Assembly: GCA_016800925.1 (NCBI GenBank)
Contig: JABCPU010001103.1
Span: 1 to 16,177, forward strand
DNA: 16,177 nucleotides
Origin: Suillus spraguei
Lineage: Eukaryota; Basidiomycota; Agaricomycetes; Boletales; Suillaceae
Direction of reading: 5' to 3'
This document shows, one piece after another, positions 1-8,863 of the stretch. Position 1 is the first letter of the stretch. Each line of letters opens with the position of its first letter. The notes beneath the pieces were generated by a model that searched no databases, had not been told where the DNA came from, and worked only from the letters and a program-made list of their open reading frames with translations. Both the position numbers and the translations under genes were made by a program.

Positions 1-417
1 TGTGCAAAATCAGGTACTTGTATCGTGCGGGGTACACGGTGCTTATATCCTAATTCGTATGTACTCGGAATACTCTAGGCGAGATCAGTAGCGCTGGAGT
101 GTAGTAACCACTGTAAGTAAACATAGCGCGAGGCACTGCGGCACAAGGCAACATGTAATAAGGCTTGCCGTGGAATCAGTGATAACGAACATAAAACAAA
201 CGACGCACCAAATGGAGCTATGCAGACGCAGCAAGGACATGGGAGGACATCGGTACGTGGAATGAGGTGCGGCAGTCGGTACGGTGTGCGGTAAGCATGG
301 GATGCTGCCGGTACTGCTAAAGGGGTAAGACGGCCATGGACAAGTGGTAACTTCTGTAGACGTGAGACGAGTGTCAAAATATGGGGTTTTAAGCCCAGCG
401 CCAATATGTTTGTTACA
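1..417 (-). mobile_element. LTR-A copy 1 (partial, cut by window edge)
   Basis: This stretch is the reverse complement of 3973-4390 with few differences, and a more diverged match to 7040-7457. It ends at 417 in TTACA, which pairs with the TGTAA that opens the family on the other strand. This TG...CA edge with short inverted termini is typical of retroviral-type LTRs. The 4 bases just outside (418-421, ACGG) would be one target-site copy; the other lies left of the window. It interrupts the reverse transcriptase of the LINE. The minus orientation is a guess from a TATA-like motif in the sister copy. Whether it is a solo LTR or the edge of a full element cannot be seen. Confidence 0.8.
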
Positions 418-2164
418 ACGGGATGCTGTCAATTCCTGCAGCACTTCCATATTTTGATGACATTAAAGCTTCAAGGATATGTTCTTCTCTTAGAATGTCA
501 TGAAGGGGGTTTTGTGGTTCGTCAAGTTTTTGGCATTCCAGTATGTTCTCTAGTATTTTTCTGGAGGTTACTGCTCTTATTGCAAAGTTGTCATCTCTTG
601 TATCATCTAGTTGGATATTATCATGGTATTCTTTTGCAATACTTGTCATTTCTTTTGACTTGGAGATCATTCTGTTGGAGTTTGGTATTTGGAGATGGTG
701 AATTATGTCTCTCGGTTTTTTTTTTGATTTACTTTTGACCAGTATTTACAGACTGTTTCTCCCTTCATTGCCCATTGGGCACGGGCTCTGTCACTGGCAT
801 TTTTATATTGTTTTTTTTGCAGGTGTTCTATTTCTTTTTCAATCATTATACAGTGTGTCCTTGCCTGTTTGTTATGATCTATGTTGTTGGAGTTTGTTGA
901 GCGCTGTAGGTCTTTTTTTAGCTGTTTGATACACTGATTGATTTTTGATAGGTGTTTTTTTGGCAACTCCCTGCGTTCATCTTCGTTTTTAATTCTTTCC
1001 AGATAGTTTGGGGGTTGTGGTTGCCATTTCTTTCTGTTATGTTTTTTATTTTTTCTTGCATGCCTATTCCTAGTTTCACTAATTTTTCTAATAGTTCATT
1101 ATCATATATTATTCCTATGGGCCATGCCCAATGTCCTTTTCCGATGTGTGGAATCCCTGGTGGGGCAAATCTTATGGATACTAGTTGGTGGTCTGATGGT
1201 ATTTGACTGATGTCATTATTCCAGTCTATCATGCTTTCTTCATTGCTAATGGCTGTGTATATTCTGTCTAGCCTTGACATGGAGACATTATTAGTTGAGA
1301 AGTGAGTAAAAATTCTCTTGTTTGGGAAGGTGAGTCACCATGTATCTTGGAGGAGCATTTGAGTTCTGAAATTTCGTAAAGCTTCAATGGCAGTTTCATT
1401 GTCGTGGTGTGCTGGGGCTCTATCTAGAGGGTCCTCGGTGATGTTAAAGTCTCCAAGCATGAAGTCTGGGTAGTTTAGTCTCTGCTCTGTCCACTTTGTT
1501 CTGATGTTGTCCCAGAATCTGGGATGTTCATGTTCACTTGGGTCATTTGGTGCATATATATTTAAGATTGTTATTGTTTTTCACTGTGCCAGTTCAGAGT
1601 TAGGGCCGCAGTTCTTCCTGGGATCAAGATGTTTAGTCTTGCAGATTCGGTAATGGTGAGTTCTTTATTGATCATGAAGGCAATGCCTGCTGAGCTTCCT
1701 GGTCTTACAGTGTCACTTGAGTTGAGGACAAGGAGTCTTTTAGCAAAGAGGTCAGAGATTTGGGTTTCATGTTCTGTTGTGAGGTAAGTTTCTTGTACGC
1801 AGAGGATGCCCATTCGCTGATTCCGCATGGTTTGATTTATTGCTGTCCATTTAGAGATTTGTCCTGGTCCAAGTGCTTGTGATGCTCGTCCATTGACATT
1901 TAGCGTGGCTATCAGTATGTTCGCTCGAGTTTTCTTTTTTTTTTGGGGGGTGTTGATTGGTGTTTAGGTGGTCCCTGGTGGGGGGTTGGTATTGTGTTTG
2001 TCCACTACCGATCTCCCAAGAGTGGTCATCAGGGTGAGGTCCAGTGGCTTGAGACCTCTCCCCTCTGCTATCAGGGAGGAGAAAGCCAGGGCCGGAGACA
2101 GTACCATAATGGGGTATTGGAATGTATTGGTTGGTTTGGGTGATCGTGGTACTAGTTCTTTCAT
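418..2164 (-). pseudogene. LINE ORF2 remnant: APE endonuclease plus N-terminal reverse transcriptase
   Basis: ORF2 of a LINE makes the target-nicking endonuclease and reverse transcriptase. From high to low coordinate the endonuclease motifs appear in the expected order: ATLNVNG (about 1909-1889), CVQETYL (about 1800), IYAPND (about 1560-1541), MLGDFNITEDPLDRAP (about 1461-1415), SRLDRIY (about 1277) and SDHQLV (about 1198). Next come RARAQWAMKGETVCKYWSKV (about 780), typical of the linker before RT in fungal LINEs, and KYGSAAGIDSIP (about 450-415), the first RT block. LTR-A cuts it there. The pieces lie in all three frames. There is a frameshift near 1571, a TGA at 1335-1337 and a TAA at 1964-1966, so it is dead. 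The N-terminal limit (2164) is uncertain; a lysine-rich run from a poly-A tract (about 1944-1930) precedes the endonuclease. Confidence 0.85.
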
Positions 2165-2636
2165 ACGATCGTGATGAAGACTAGAACTGACATATCCTGG
2201 CCAGTTAACAGTGGACTATGCCAGGGTATTGGGTGGGAAGGAGCCTGGACACCTCTCCACTCTTTACAGGGACTTAAGCCTCTTGGCATGGCTCATCCTT
2301 GCCTAAATAGGCCTCTGTTTTTGGCTTGCACTGGGTGAGACTAAGACTGTACTGCTTTCCTGTCCTGCAGACGGTCAGTATATTTGGGCAGTCAGTTATT
2401 GTGCTCTGCCACTGAGTCTCTTCAGTTGCAGAGTGATTCTGGTATGCCTTCCATTGTAAAGCAAAGGTCTGGGCATCATGTTCAACTTTGGCATTCAGGT
2501 GTGGGTTGTACATTTATCGGATTTTCACACATGGGTTGGGAGGGTAAATAACTCATTCAGCATTACTTAGGTGACTAGTATGGCTGTAATGGGGCAGAGG
2601 TATGTACTCATTTATATGTCTCCTCGCTGGCTATGG
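2165..2636. other. Inter-ORF region of the LINE
   Basis: This stretch lies between the last clear part of ORF1 and ORF2. A 79-codon open frame on the minus strand (2274-2513) is in the same frame as ORF1 but is separated from it by several stops (2637-2639 and others). It could be the eroded ORF1 C-terminus or chance. No domain is recognised. Confidence 0.4.
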
Positions 2637-3972
2637 CTATGTGAATGGGGATCTGTGCACTTCCTTCCCTTTCCCTCTGGCTTTTGGTGTGCATTTTTCT
2701 GATTTGTTCTTGAGCTTGGGGCCGTTCCAGGAGGGGATGTCTGGGAATTTGCAGAGGTTGTTAGGGTGGCCAATGGAGTGGCATAGGCTGCACATCATGA
2801 ATGGGATGGCAATACCATTACCATCAAGGGGGGTGGGGTAGTGCATGGTCATAAGGATAGCATGGAGGTTCATCCAGATTCTGGGGTTGTTAGATGGGCA
2901 TTTTGCGAAGATATTGAAGTGTGGGAGTGGTATGGACTTTGCTCCTTTGTAGTCGATAAATTCAACTGCGATTGAGTCACAAAGGTATAGAGCAGCGTCG
3001 TAGATTCTATCAGGGGGGATTTTGCTTTTTTCTAGGATCATGACTATGTCTCCTAGGACTTTTGGTGATGTCCACATGTCGCGTATGGATTTTGTTACTA
3101 GATCTGGGTTTGATGTAGTGAAGCTGTTCAGGCAAAGAAAGACGGTGGGTAGTTCACAGGTTAGAAAGGGGCGGGCTTCTATTGTTATCTCTCAGCTGGA
3201 CCAGACACACTGGTGGAGAATCATGTTCATTATTTCAATAGGAACATCAAAGACGAGGAATGATTTCGGGAAGTCTTTGGCTTCCTTTCCGTTGGTGGGG
3301 GAGGGTGGGGCGACTCACACATTGATTTGGCTGAAGTTATGGAGGTTCATGATTTTAATAATTGTGCTCCTTATGCATTGAGTAAGGCTGGCATTCATTG
3401 TCTCATGGTCTTTGCCGTCACAGTCAAAGACCTGAACAAGGAACTTGGGACCTTGCACTTGGAGCCATGCATTAATGGTTGCGTTATCTACAAAGTCCAA
3501 TGGGGCTGCAGCATGGGAGAAGTGGATAATAGGGAAGCCACCCTTGGGGGCAGGTGTGAAGTGGTGCATGTCTTCCGCTGTTGTAGCAGCATTGAGGCAG
3601 ACCATGGATCTATTGGTCTTCGCTACTTCGAGTTGTGCCCATAAGCCTTCTTTGTCTGAGGTGTCTATGGGGGGTGGGGAGAAGGGGAGTGGGGTGGTGA
3701 ATTCGGTGCTTTGTAGGGGTAGTCCTGGGAGGGGTGGAGGGGCAGGAGGGGTAGTGTTTAGCATGTTATCCAACTCATCATCAGACATTTGGTGGGTTGG
3801 AGGTGGGAAGGATTCTGAGGTGAGGGGGAGAGGTTTTTCACCTCTATGCATAGGGGTTGGAGGGTTGGGGGGGAAGGTGAGGGGTTGGGGATTCTGCTGG
3901 AGGTTTCCATTGTTTCATCCTCATCCTCGACGTCAAGGCCAAGCGTGTTAGGGGGGAAGTGAATGGGGCCGT

Positions 3973-4907
3973 TGTAACGAACATATTGGCGCTGGGCTTA
4001 AAACCCCATACTTTGACACTCGTCTCACGTCTACAGGAGTTACCACTTGTCCATGGCCATCTTACCCCTTTAGCAGTACCGGTGGCATCCCATGCTTACC
4101 GCACACTGTACCGACTACCGCACCACATTCCACGTACCGATGTCCTCCCATGTCCTTGCTGCGTCTGCATAGCTCCATTTGGTGCGTCGTTTGTTTTATG
4201 TTCGTTATCACTGATTCCACGGCAAGCCTTATTACATGTTGCCTTGTGCCGCAGTGCCTCGCGCTATGTTTACTTATGGTGGTTACTACACTCCAGCACT
4301 ACTGATCTCGCCTAGAGTATTCCGAGTACATACAATTTAGGATATAAGCACCGCGTACCCCGCACGATACAAGTACCTGATTTTACACCATTGCATGTAC
4401 TATAGGTCAGGATTATTGTCTAGCTCTGGATCTACCCAGTAGTGGACATAGTCTTTAAAGTTTCCTTATCGCTCGTTAATCCATCACACTCATTCTCCAT
4501 TACCGCTGGCATACCGCTGGACTTTTGACTGTTATTTTGACTGAACTTCTCATGCACCGCCACTTTACCGCTGAAAGTACTGCAGACTTCTTTACTGTTT
4601 CTTTGCACCGCTACCGCAGATACCATCGCTCGACGCAACTGTTACTGACCATATCTTGACCACAGTAGCACCACTACACATGACGCTAGTTCCGGCGATA
4701 TCATTGCTGACCGCGGCAACTTACCGCTGACCTCGACACTTGTTTCGCACATAAGTTAGACTCGAACTTGACCATACTAATAGGCATCCCCCTTTAGGGT
4801 CGAACACTCTTATTCTCACAAGTGAAGCAGACTAGACAGAGCGCAAGACTCACATACTAGTTTAGGCAGTGGTTTATCTACAGCCCAGGCTAGGTTGCAT
4901 CTTTACA
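3973..4907 (+). mobile_element. LTR-A copy 2, solo LTR (935 bp)
   Basis: The sequence starts TGTAACGAACATATTGG and ends CTTTACA, giving TG...CA ends with short inverted termini (TGTAA/TTACA). It aligns in inverted orientation with the whole of 6492-7457. Neither copy contains coding sequence, and this one sits between two halves of a single LINE ORF with near-matching 4-bp flanks. That is what LTR-LTR recombination of a full element leaves behind. A TATA-like motif (4343-4348) suggests plus orientation. It resembles copy 1 more than copy 3. The parent element is not in the window, and no LTR-A internal region was identified. Confidence 0.85.
4343..4348 (+). promoter_or_regulatory. Candidate TATA box of LTR-A
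   Basis: TATAAG lies about 370 bp inside the LTR and is kept in copy 1 (complement, about 45-50) and copy 3 (complement, about 7083-7088). It would place U3 on the left and a long R-U5 on the right. It is the only basis for the orientation call. Confidence 0.35.
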
Positions 4908-4999
4908 CCATTCCAAGTGACTTTCGTCGGTGGTCGATTTCCAAGGGGAGTTGGACGGGCAGCATTGGTCATCAATTTGAAGCTAGAGATCTCTTTCAT

Positions 5000-5569
5000 T
5001 TTCTCAGGGCAAGGGTTCTTGGTATTGGGTAGCTCTATTAAGTGTTATCGGCTGTTAGCAGGGTGCAGGTGTGGGCGGGGTTGTGTGTTAGTTTGAGAAT
5101 TTCATGTTGTCATCTTTTCCTGAGGTTTACAGGGGTTTACAGGGCTATATGGGGTTGGGGAGTGAGGGGAGGAGTGTTGGAATGAAGCATTTAGTGGGCA
5201 CGTTGCTTTTGGGTGGGGTTCTTATTACTTAGTGTGTATATGCTCGCATGTATGGTTACCCAGTATGTTTTAGTGGGGGCCAGGATTCTCATGATTGTCA
5301 TTATGGTGGTACATGTTTAGGGTCTTGATGTCTTCATTATCATTCATGCACAGTTTTTGTTCAGTTCTTATTGGTTTGCAGTTCAGTGATGGTCATCAGG
5401 GATCTTTTCTGGGTGAAGGGTGTTTTTATTAATGTGTTTGCTGGGCTAGTTTTGTATATTAAATTTATAGGGCACTGGTCTGGTTGTTCATATATGAGAT
5501 TAGGGTTTGTGTTGAGTAGGTTGGCCAGTTTTTAGCTGTGAGCATGGTACGCTCAACCTTGCCTGTGTT
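5000..5569. other. G/T-rich non-coding stretch, probably LINE 5' UTR and flank
   Basis: There is no credible ORF on either strand. The plus strand is rich in G and T, with short direct repeats such as GGTTTACAGGGG at about 5126-5147. Its position upstream of ORF1 suggests LINE 5' UTR at the left end. Where the LINE ends and older DNA begins is not visible. Confidence 0.4.
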
Positions 5570-6061
5570 TTAGCATGGGAAAAAATGACCATGATGGTGG
5601 TTCGAGTTCAAGGGCCCCTGGAATACTTTTTTCATTGTAAGCAAGCTTCCCATTCTGCTTGGTTGTGTTGCTGGAGGAAAAGTGCATAGTTTTGATGAGT
5701 CTCAATGTTGAACTCCAAAATCACATGAAAGTTCTTGCAAACAGCTGTGTCTTTGAGAAAAGGGAGAAGTGATTGGTCCAACATTTGAGAGAAGCTTGAT
5801 CACCAATGTCAGTGATCCAAGTGAGGTATCATTGATAGGCTTCCTGCCAAGGGCATCAAGACTAAGTTCACTGTCAAACTGAGAGAGGTCAAGAAGATGA
5901 TGATGATGATGTGATACTCCATTAACATAAATTTTGCTTTGTTTGAGAGAGTGACCCTCCCAATGTAAGTGTTCTGTGTTCTTGGTGGAGAACAAAGTAA
6001 GAGGGCAATATTGACCAGCATTTCAAGGTCCTGAATAAAGGAATGGATGTGTTACAACCAT
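5570..6061 (-). pseudogene. Unrecognised ORF remnant with two in-frame TGA codons
   Basis: On the minus strand one frame runs from an ATG at 6061-6059 to TAA at 5572-5570, about 163 codons, interrupted by TGA at 6025-6023 and 5704-5702. The longest open piece (5702-5995) includes STKNTEHLHWEGHSLKQ and a His run encoded by a GAT/ATC triplet repeat at about 5895-5911. Composition is protein-like, with mixed hydrophobic and polar residues and several conserved-looking Trp, Cys and Gly. I recognise no domain. It may be an eroded host gene exon or part of a transposon-carried gene. Both stops are TGA, so each could be a decayed CGA (Arg) codon. No intron boundaries were confirmed. Confidence 0.4.
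5895..5911. repeat. Short GAT/ATG triplet microsatellite
   Basis: About five tandem GAT triplets. On the minus strand they encode the His run of the ORF remnant around them. Confidence 0.8.
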
Positions 6062-6487
6062 GCAAAACTGGGGCTACTAAGAAGTCCTGGTCTTACATGG
6101 GGTTGTACCGGAGGGACAGAAAGTTGAAGGGGCTTGGCCTCAGCTCGTACGCTGTGCCCCTTACCCGAGTACGTGCCCTTAATTTCGGATGAAGTCCAAG
6201 GGGGAGTTATAATGAAGTCCAGACGGAGTCCGGATGAACTCTGTAGGACAGGATAGCTTGATAGAGCTCCGAAGGACTTCCGGATGGTAGGAAGTAATGG
6301 TAAGACTACTGGAACAAGTTCCAAGTAGAATGGATGAAGGATGGACTCCTGGACAAAGTCCAGGGCAGGATAGGAGCAAAGCTCCGGAGGGACAGATGAT
6401 CCATAGGTGTTGGAGGATAGGATAGGATAGGTCCGGAGGACCAGAGGTCCGAAGGTCCGGAGCTTCGAGGAGCAGAAGAGCAGAAGA

Positions 6488-7461
6488 GCGGTGTAAAGAT
6501 ACAACCTAGCTTGGGCTGTAGATAAACCACTGCCTAAACTAGTATGTTAGTCTTGCGCTTCGTCTAGTCTGCTTCACTTGTAAGAACAAGAGTGTTTGAC
6601 CCTAAAGGGGGATGCCTATTTAGTATGGTCAAGTTTGAGTCTAACTTATTTGCAAAACAAGTGTCAAAGTCAACGGTAAGTTGCCGTGGTCAGTGATGAT
6701 GCCGCCGGAACTAGCGCCGTGCGTAGCAGTGCTACCGTCGTTGAGATCAAGTCAGTAACAGTTGCATCTAGCGAGCGATGTCGAGCAGTGGTCTCAGCAG
6801 TAGCGGTAAGGTTGCAAGCGGTGCAAAGAAACAGTAAGGAAGTCCGCAGTACTTTCAGCAGTAAAGTAGCAGAGTGTGAGAAGTTCAGTCAAAAGTAACA
6901 GTCGAAAGTCCAGTGGTATGCTGGCGGTAACGGAGAACAAGCGTGATGTATTAATGAGCGATAAGGGAACTTTAAAGACTATGTCCACTACTGGGTTAAT
7001 CCAGAGCTAGACAATAATCCTGACCTATAGTACGTGCAATGGTGTAAAATCAGGTACTGTATCGTGTGGAGTATGCGGTGCTTATATCCTAATTCATATG
7101 TACTCGGAATACTCTAGGCGAGATCAGTAGTGCTGGAGTGTAGTAACCGCCGTAAGTATACATAGCACGAGGCGCTGCGGCACGAGGCAACATATAATAA
7201 GGCTTGCCGTGGAATCAGTGATAACGAACAGGAAACAAACTACGCACCAAATGGAGCTATGCAGACGCGGCAAGGACATGGAAGGACATCGGTTCGTGGA
7301 ACGAGGTGCAGCAGTTGGTATGGTGTGCTGTAAGCGTGGGATGCCGCCGGTACTGCTAAACGGGGTAAGATGGCCATGGACAAGTGGTAACTCCTGTAGA
7401 TGTGAGACAAGTGTCAAAATATGGGGTTTTAAGCCCAGCGCCAATATGTTCATTACAGCGG
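6488..7461. repeat. 4-bp target-site duplication (GCGG) around LTR-A copy 3
   Basis: GCGG at 6488-6491 and at 7458-7461 abut the LTR exactly. The target is a GAAGAGCGG-type repeat present on both sides, so a chance match is easier here than in unique DNA. Confidence 0.65.
6492..7457 (-). mobile_element. LTR-A copy 3, solo LTR (966 bp)
   Basis: On the plus strand it starts TGTAAAGATACAACC and ends CATTACA. It matches copy 2 in inverted orientation along its full length and copy 1 over the last ~420 bp. It is the most diverged of the three. Matching GCGG flanks and the continuation of LTR-B on both sides identify it as a solo LTR nested in LTR-B. Short open frames inside (for example at 6686-6898) have no recognisable product and are LTR sequence. 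Confidence 0.85.
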
Positions 7462-7888
7462 AAGAGCAGAAGAGCGGAAGAGTGGACGAGCAGATGATCA
7501 GATGAGCGTAGCTCTATGGATCTTAGGGGAAGTGTTGACTACTAGAGAGGAGTAGGTCCGGATATGGTATAGAAATAGTATAGACTACTCCAGACAAGGT
7601 CCGGAATAGAAACAGACAGGATAAGACTACCAAAGGTAGAGTCGGAGGTGAAACAGATGAGAGACTGGAAATGGATGAAGTCCGAAAAGGATATAGGACA
7701 AAGGATCAAGGCTCCGGCCTAGGGAATGATCCCATAGGTCTGAGTCGGAAGCTTACAAGGGCCAGAGCCCAAGTGCGAGAATGGAAATGGATTTATATAG
7801 ACATGGTAACAAGATACAGAAGTCAAAGGAATATACAGAAGTAGGAAAGCAATGATCAGATTGAGGTCTGCAGGAGTTGTACTACAAG

Positions 7889-7896
7889 TTTATATA
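7889..7896 (-). promoter_or_regulatory. Candidate TATA box of LTR-B copy 1
   Basis: TATATAAA on the minus strand, about 385 bp from the right end of the element. The sister LTR has the same motif 347 bp from its start. Confidence 0.35.
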
Positions 7897-8111
7897 CTGT
7901 AGGTAGCATGCTGGAAGGCAAGTAAGGATAGTCCGAGGCTATGTTCGAGGCATTGCAGAACACAAGGCTATGAACTCGGAAATAAGACTTGTATGAAATA
8001 TCTTATCAAGATGGAAGGTCAAGATATCCAAAAGCCAAAGGTGTAGAGATAACCGAAAGCTGGACACAGGTATTAACCTAAAAGGAGTAATGCGCAGGTA
8101 CACGGGAATAG

Positions 8112-8196
8112 TTTCGGATATGAGCATGGATCGGATATGGACATGGATCAGATATGGACACAGATCAGATATGGACATGGATCGGATATGAACATG
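8112..8196. repeat. 17-bp tandem repeat, five units
   Basis: Five consecutive 17-bp units of the form GATCGGATATGGACATG, with a degenerate first unit (8112-8128) and nearly uniform units at 8129, 8146, 8163 and 8180. It lies in the U3 side of LTR-B. The solo LTR-B keeps only a few related ATATCCGACC words (about 14199-14220). Confidence 0.8.
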
Positions 8197-8319
8197 GATT
8201 GGATGGGTGGATCAGATTGGATGGATGGACTGAGTCGGATATGGATTGGAGTGGATGGGTGGATGTTAAAGTTGTATGTACCCCTATTCATTTTCTCGTC
8301 TCCTCTACTTTGTATATTA

Positions 8320-8665
8320 TGTAACATGACTCTGACTCATATGCTCAACGCATCTGTACTATAGTTGCCTTCCTTCTTTGGATACGTGCTAACATTCTTA
8401 CGTCTCTCTTGGTCCGTGCGCACATATTGGCTTATTTAAGCATGTTGTATTATGCTTGTATACTTTACTTTAATCTTACTGGGTTTTACCTGGAATATCC
8501 TTCGCTTAGGTCTCCAACCTAAGTCGTCTGAATCATCTCTAAGTCTAAGCACTCCTTAGCCTTAGTCTCTATTCTGCTGATCGTCTTAGAGTCTTAACTC
8601 TTCGACCGAACCCTTGATCCTACTCGGAATACTTCCTTGTAGTAGTCCTTGTTCTCTTTTTAACA
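8320..8665 (+). mobile_element. Candidate 5' LTR of the Ty3/gypsy element
   Basis: The candidate begins TGTAACATGAC and ends CTCTTTTTAACA, with a TATA-like motif about 115 bp in and a leader of about 200 bp before gag. Size and position suit a gypsy LTR, but no second copy exists in the window because the element is cut off at its 3' side. The boundaries are therefore a guess. An alternative is that this is a decayed remnant of a longer LTR whose left part was lost at the LTR-B junction. Confidence 0.35.
8433..8440 (+). promoter_or_regulatory. Candidate TATA box of the gypsy element
   Basis: TATTTAAG, about 430 bp upstream of the gag ATG and inside the candidate 5' LTR. Confidence 0.35.
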
Positions 8666-8709
8666 TAGTAGAACTTCCCAGCAGACCGCCGGTGTCTTAT
8701 CACTGTTGC

Positions 8710-8724
8710 TGGTGATGCCACCCC
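8710..8724 (+). other. Possible primer-binding site
   Basis: TGGTGATGCCACCCC begins with TGG, the complement of a tRNA 3' CCA, and its complement resembles a tRNA acceptor end (GGGGTGGCATCACCA). I cannot name a tRNA. It is 44 bp past the candidate LTR end, further than usual, so either the LTR end or this site is wrong. Confidence 0.2.
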
Positions 8725-8863
8725 AGTTCATAACAAAAGATTAAAGTCTCCACTTGATCATTGACTATCCAGTCTTCGACCCCGAAACCTGATAAAAGCC
8801 CTAACGGACAGCAAGACCGTGCGTGTAGGCACCGAGAAAGCATAACTCACCAGACGATTCATT

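Larger units (their letters stand above)
3969..4911. repeat. Imperfect 4-bp target-site duplication around LTR-A copy 2 (CCGT / CCAT)
   Basis: CCGT at 3969-3972 and CCAT at 4908-4911 flank the LTR exactly. They differ by one transition. Removing the LTR and one copy restores ORF1 continuity, which supports both boundaries. Confidence 0.7.
418..4999 (-). mobile_element. Degenerate non-LTR retrotransposon (LINE, APE class), interrupted by LTR-A copies
   Basis: Read on the minus strand, the segment carries ORF1 (Gag-like, CCHC knuckle) followed by ORF2 (endonuclease, then the start of reverse transcriptase). This is the standard order for APE-type LINEs such as the fungal Tad1/L1-like groups. 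ORF2 is cut at 418 by LTR-A copy 1, so the rest of RT would lie left of the window. ORF1 is split by LTR-A copy 2 (3973-4907). The 5' end is set here at the ORF1 start (4999). The true 5' UTR probably runs further right, but no boundary or target duplication is visible. Clade assignment needs a full RT alignment. Confidence 0.85.
2637..4999 (-). pseudogene. LINE ORF1 remnant (Gag-like, CCHC zinc knuckle), split by a solo LTR
   Basis: ORF1 proteins of APE-type LINEs bind the element's RNA. The first ATG is at 4999-4997 with A at -3, and an in-frame stop lies about 15 codons upstream. The frame runs to about 4912, is interrupted by LTR-A (3973-4907), and resumes in frame at 3972 once the LTR and one 4-bp target copy are left out. 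A frame change follows near a 7-base G run (about 3867-3873). From 3851 to 2637 a single frame continues with TGA at 3315-3317 and 3192-3194. The N-terminal part is Pro/Ser/Thr-rich with an acidic patch (DVEDEDE). The C-terminal part has CSLCHSIGHPNNLC (CX2CX4HX4C), then a Lys/Arg-rich tail. It ends at TAG 2637-2639. It is not functional as it stands. Confidence 0.8.
6104..8281 (-). mobile_element. LTR-B copy 1, interrupted by LTR-A copy 3
   Basis: The parts left and right of the LTR-A insertion together match the reverse complement of 14166-14935. The left end TGTACCGGAGGGACAG and the following GGCTTGGCCTCAG match the complement of about 14891-14926. The TTTATATACTGTA near 7889-7900 matches the complement of about 14511-14521. 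The GGATATGG-rich right end matches the complement of about 14190-14240. Without LTR-A it is about 1.2 kb against 770 bp for the other copy. The excess comes from purine-rich segments built on TCCGGA and GAAGAGC words. Ends are approximate and no target duplication was found. Orientation follows the TATATAAA on the minus strand. Confidence 0.6.

Noticed and set aside
75..450. Open frames of 109 and 121 codons on the minus strand, and related frames at 3959-4315 and 7124-7453
   Set aside because: They all lie in the three LTR-A copies and translate the same LTR sequence. No domain, and frames are not preserved between copies.
406..1206. Plus-strand open frames at 406-738, 705-929 and 952-1206
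   Set aside because: They are antisense to LINE ORF2, whose minus-strand motifs are clear. Their high Phe/Leu/Val content is a shadow of the opposite strand.
1930..1944. Poly-A/T tract as a LINE 3' tail
   Set aside because: It lies inside the LINE just before the endonuclease and encodes a lysine run; it is not at the element's 3' end.
3445..3951. 168-codon plus-strand open frame rich in Gly and Val
   Set aside because: Antisense to the Pro/Ser-rich part of LINE ORF1.
3973..7457. A single large DNA transposon with ~950-bp terminal inverted repeats
   Set aside because: Each copy has its own TG...CA ends and its own flanking 4-bp matches, and each interrupts a different older element, so they are separate LTR insertions.
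6104..8863. LTR-B copy 1 as the 5' LTR of the adjacent gypsy element
   Set aside because: Its TATA box and the sister copy suggest it points the other way, and about 580 bp with its own TATA-like motif lie between it and gag. Not fully excluded.
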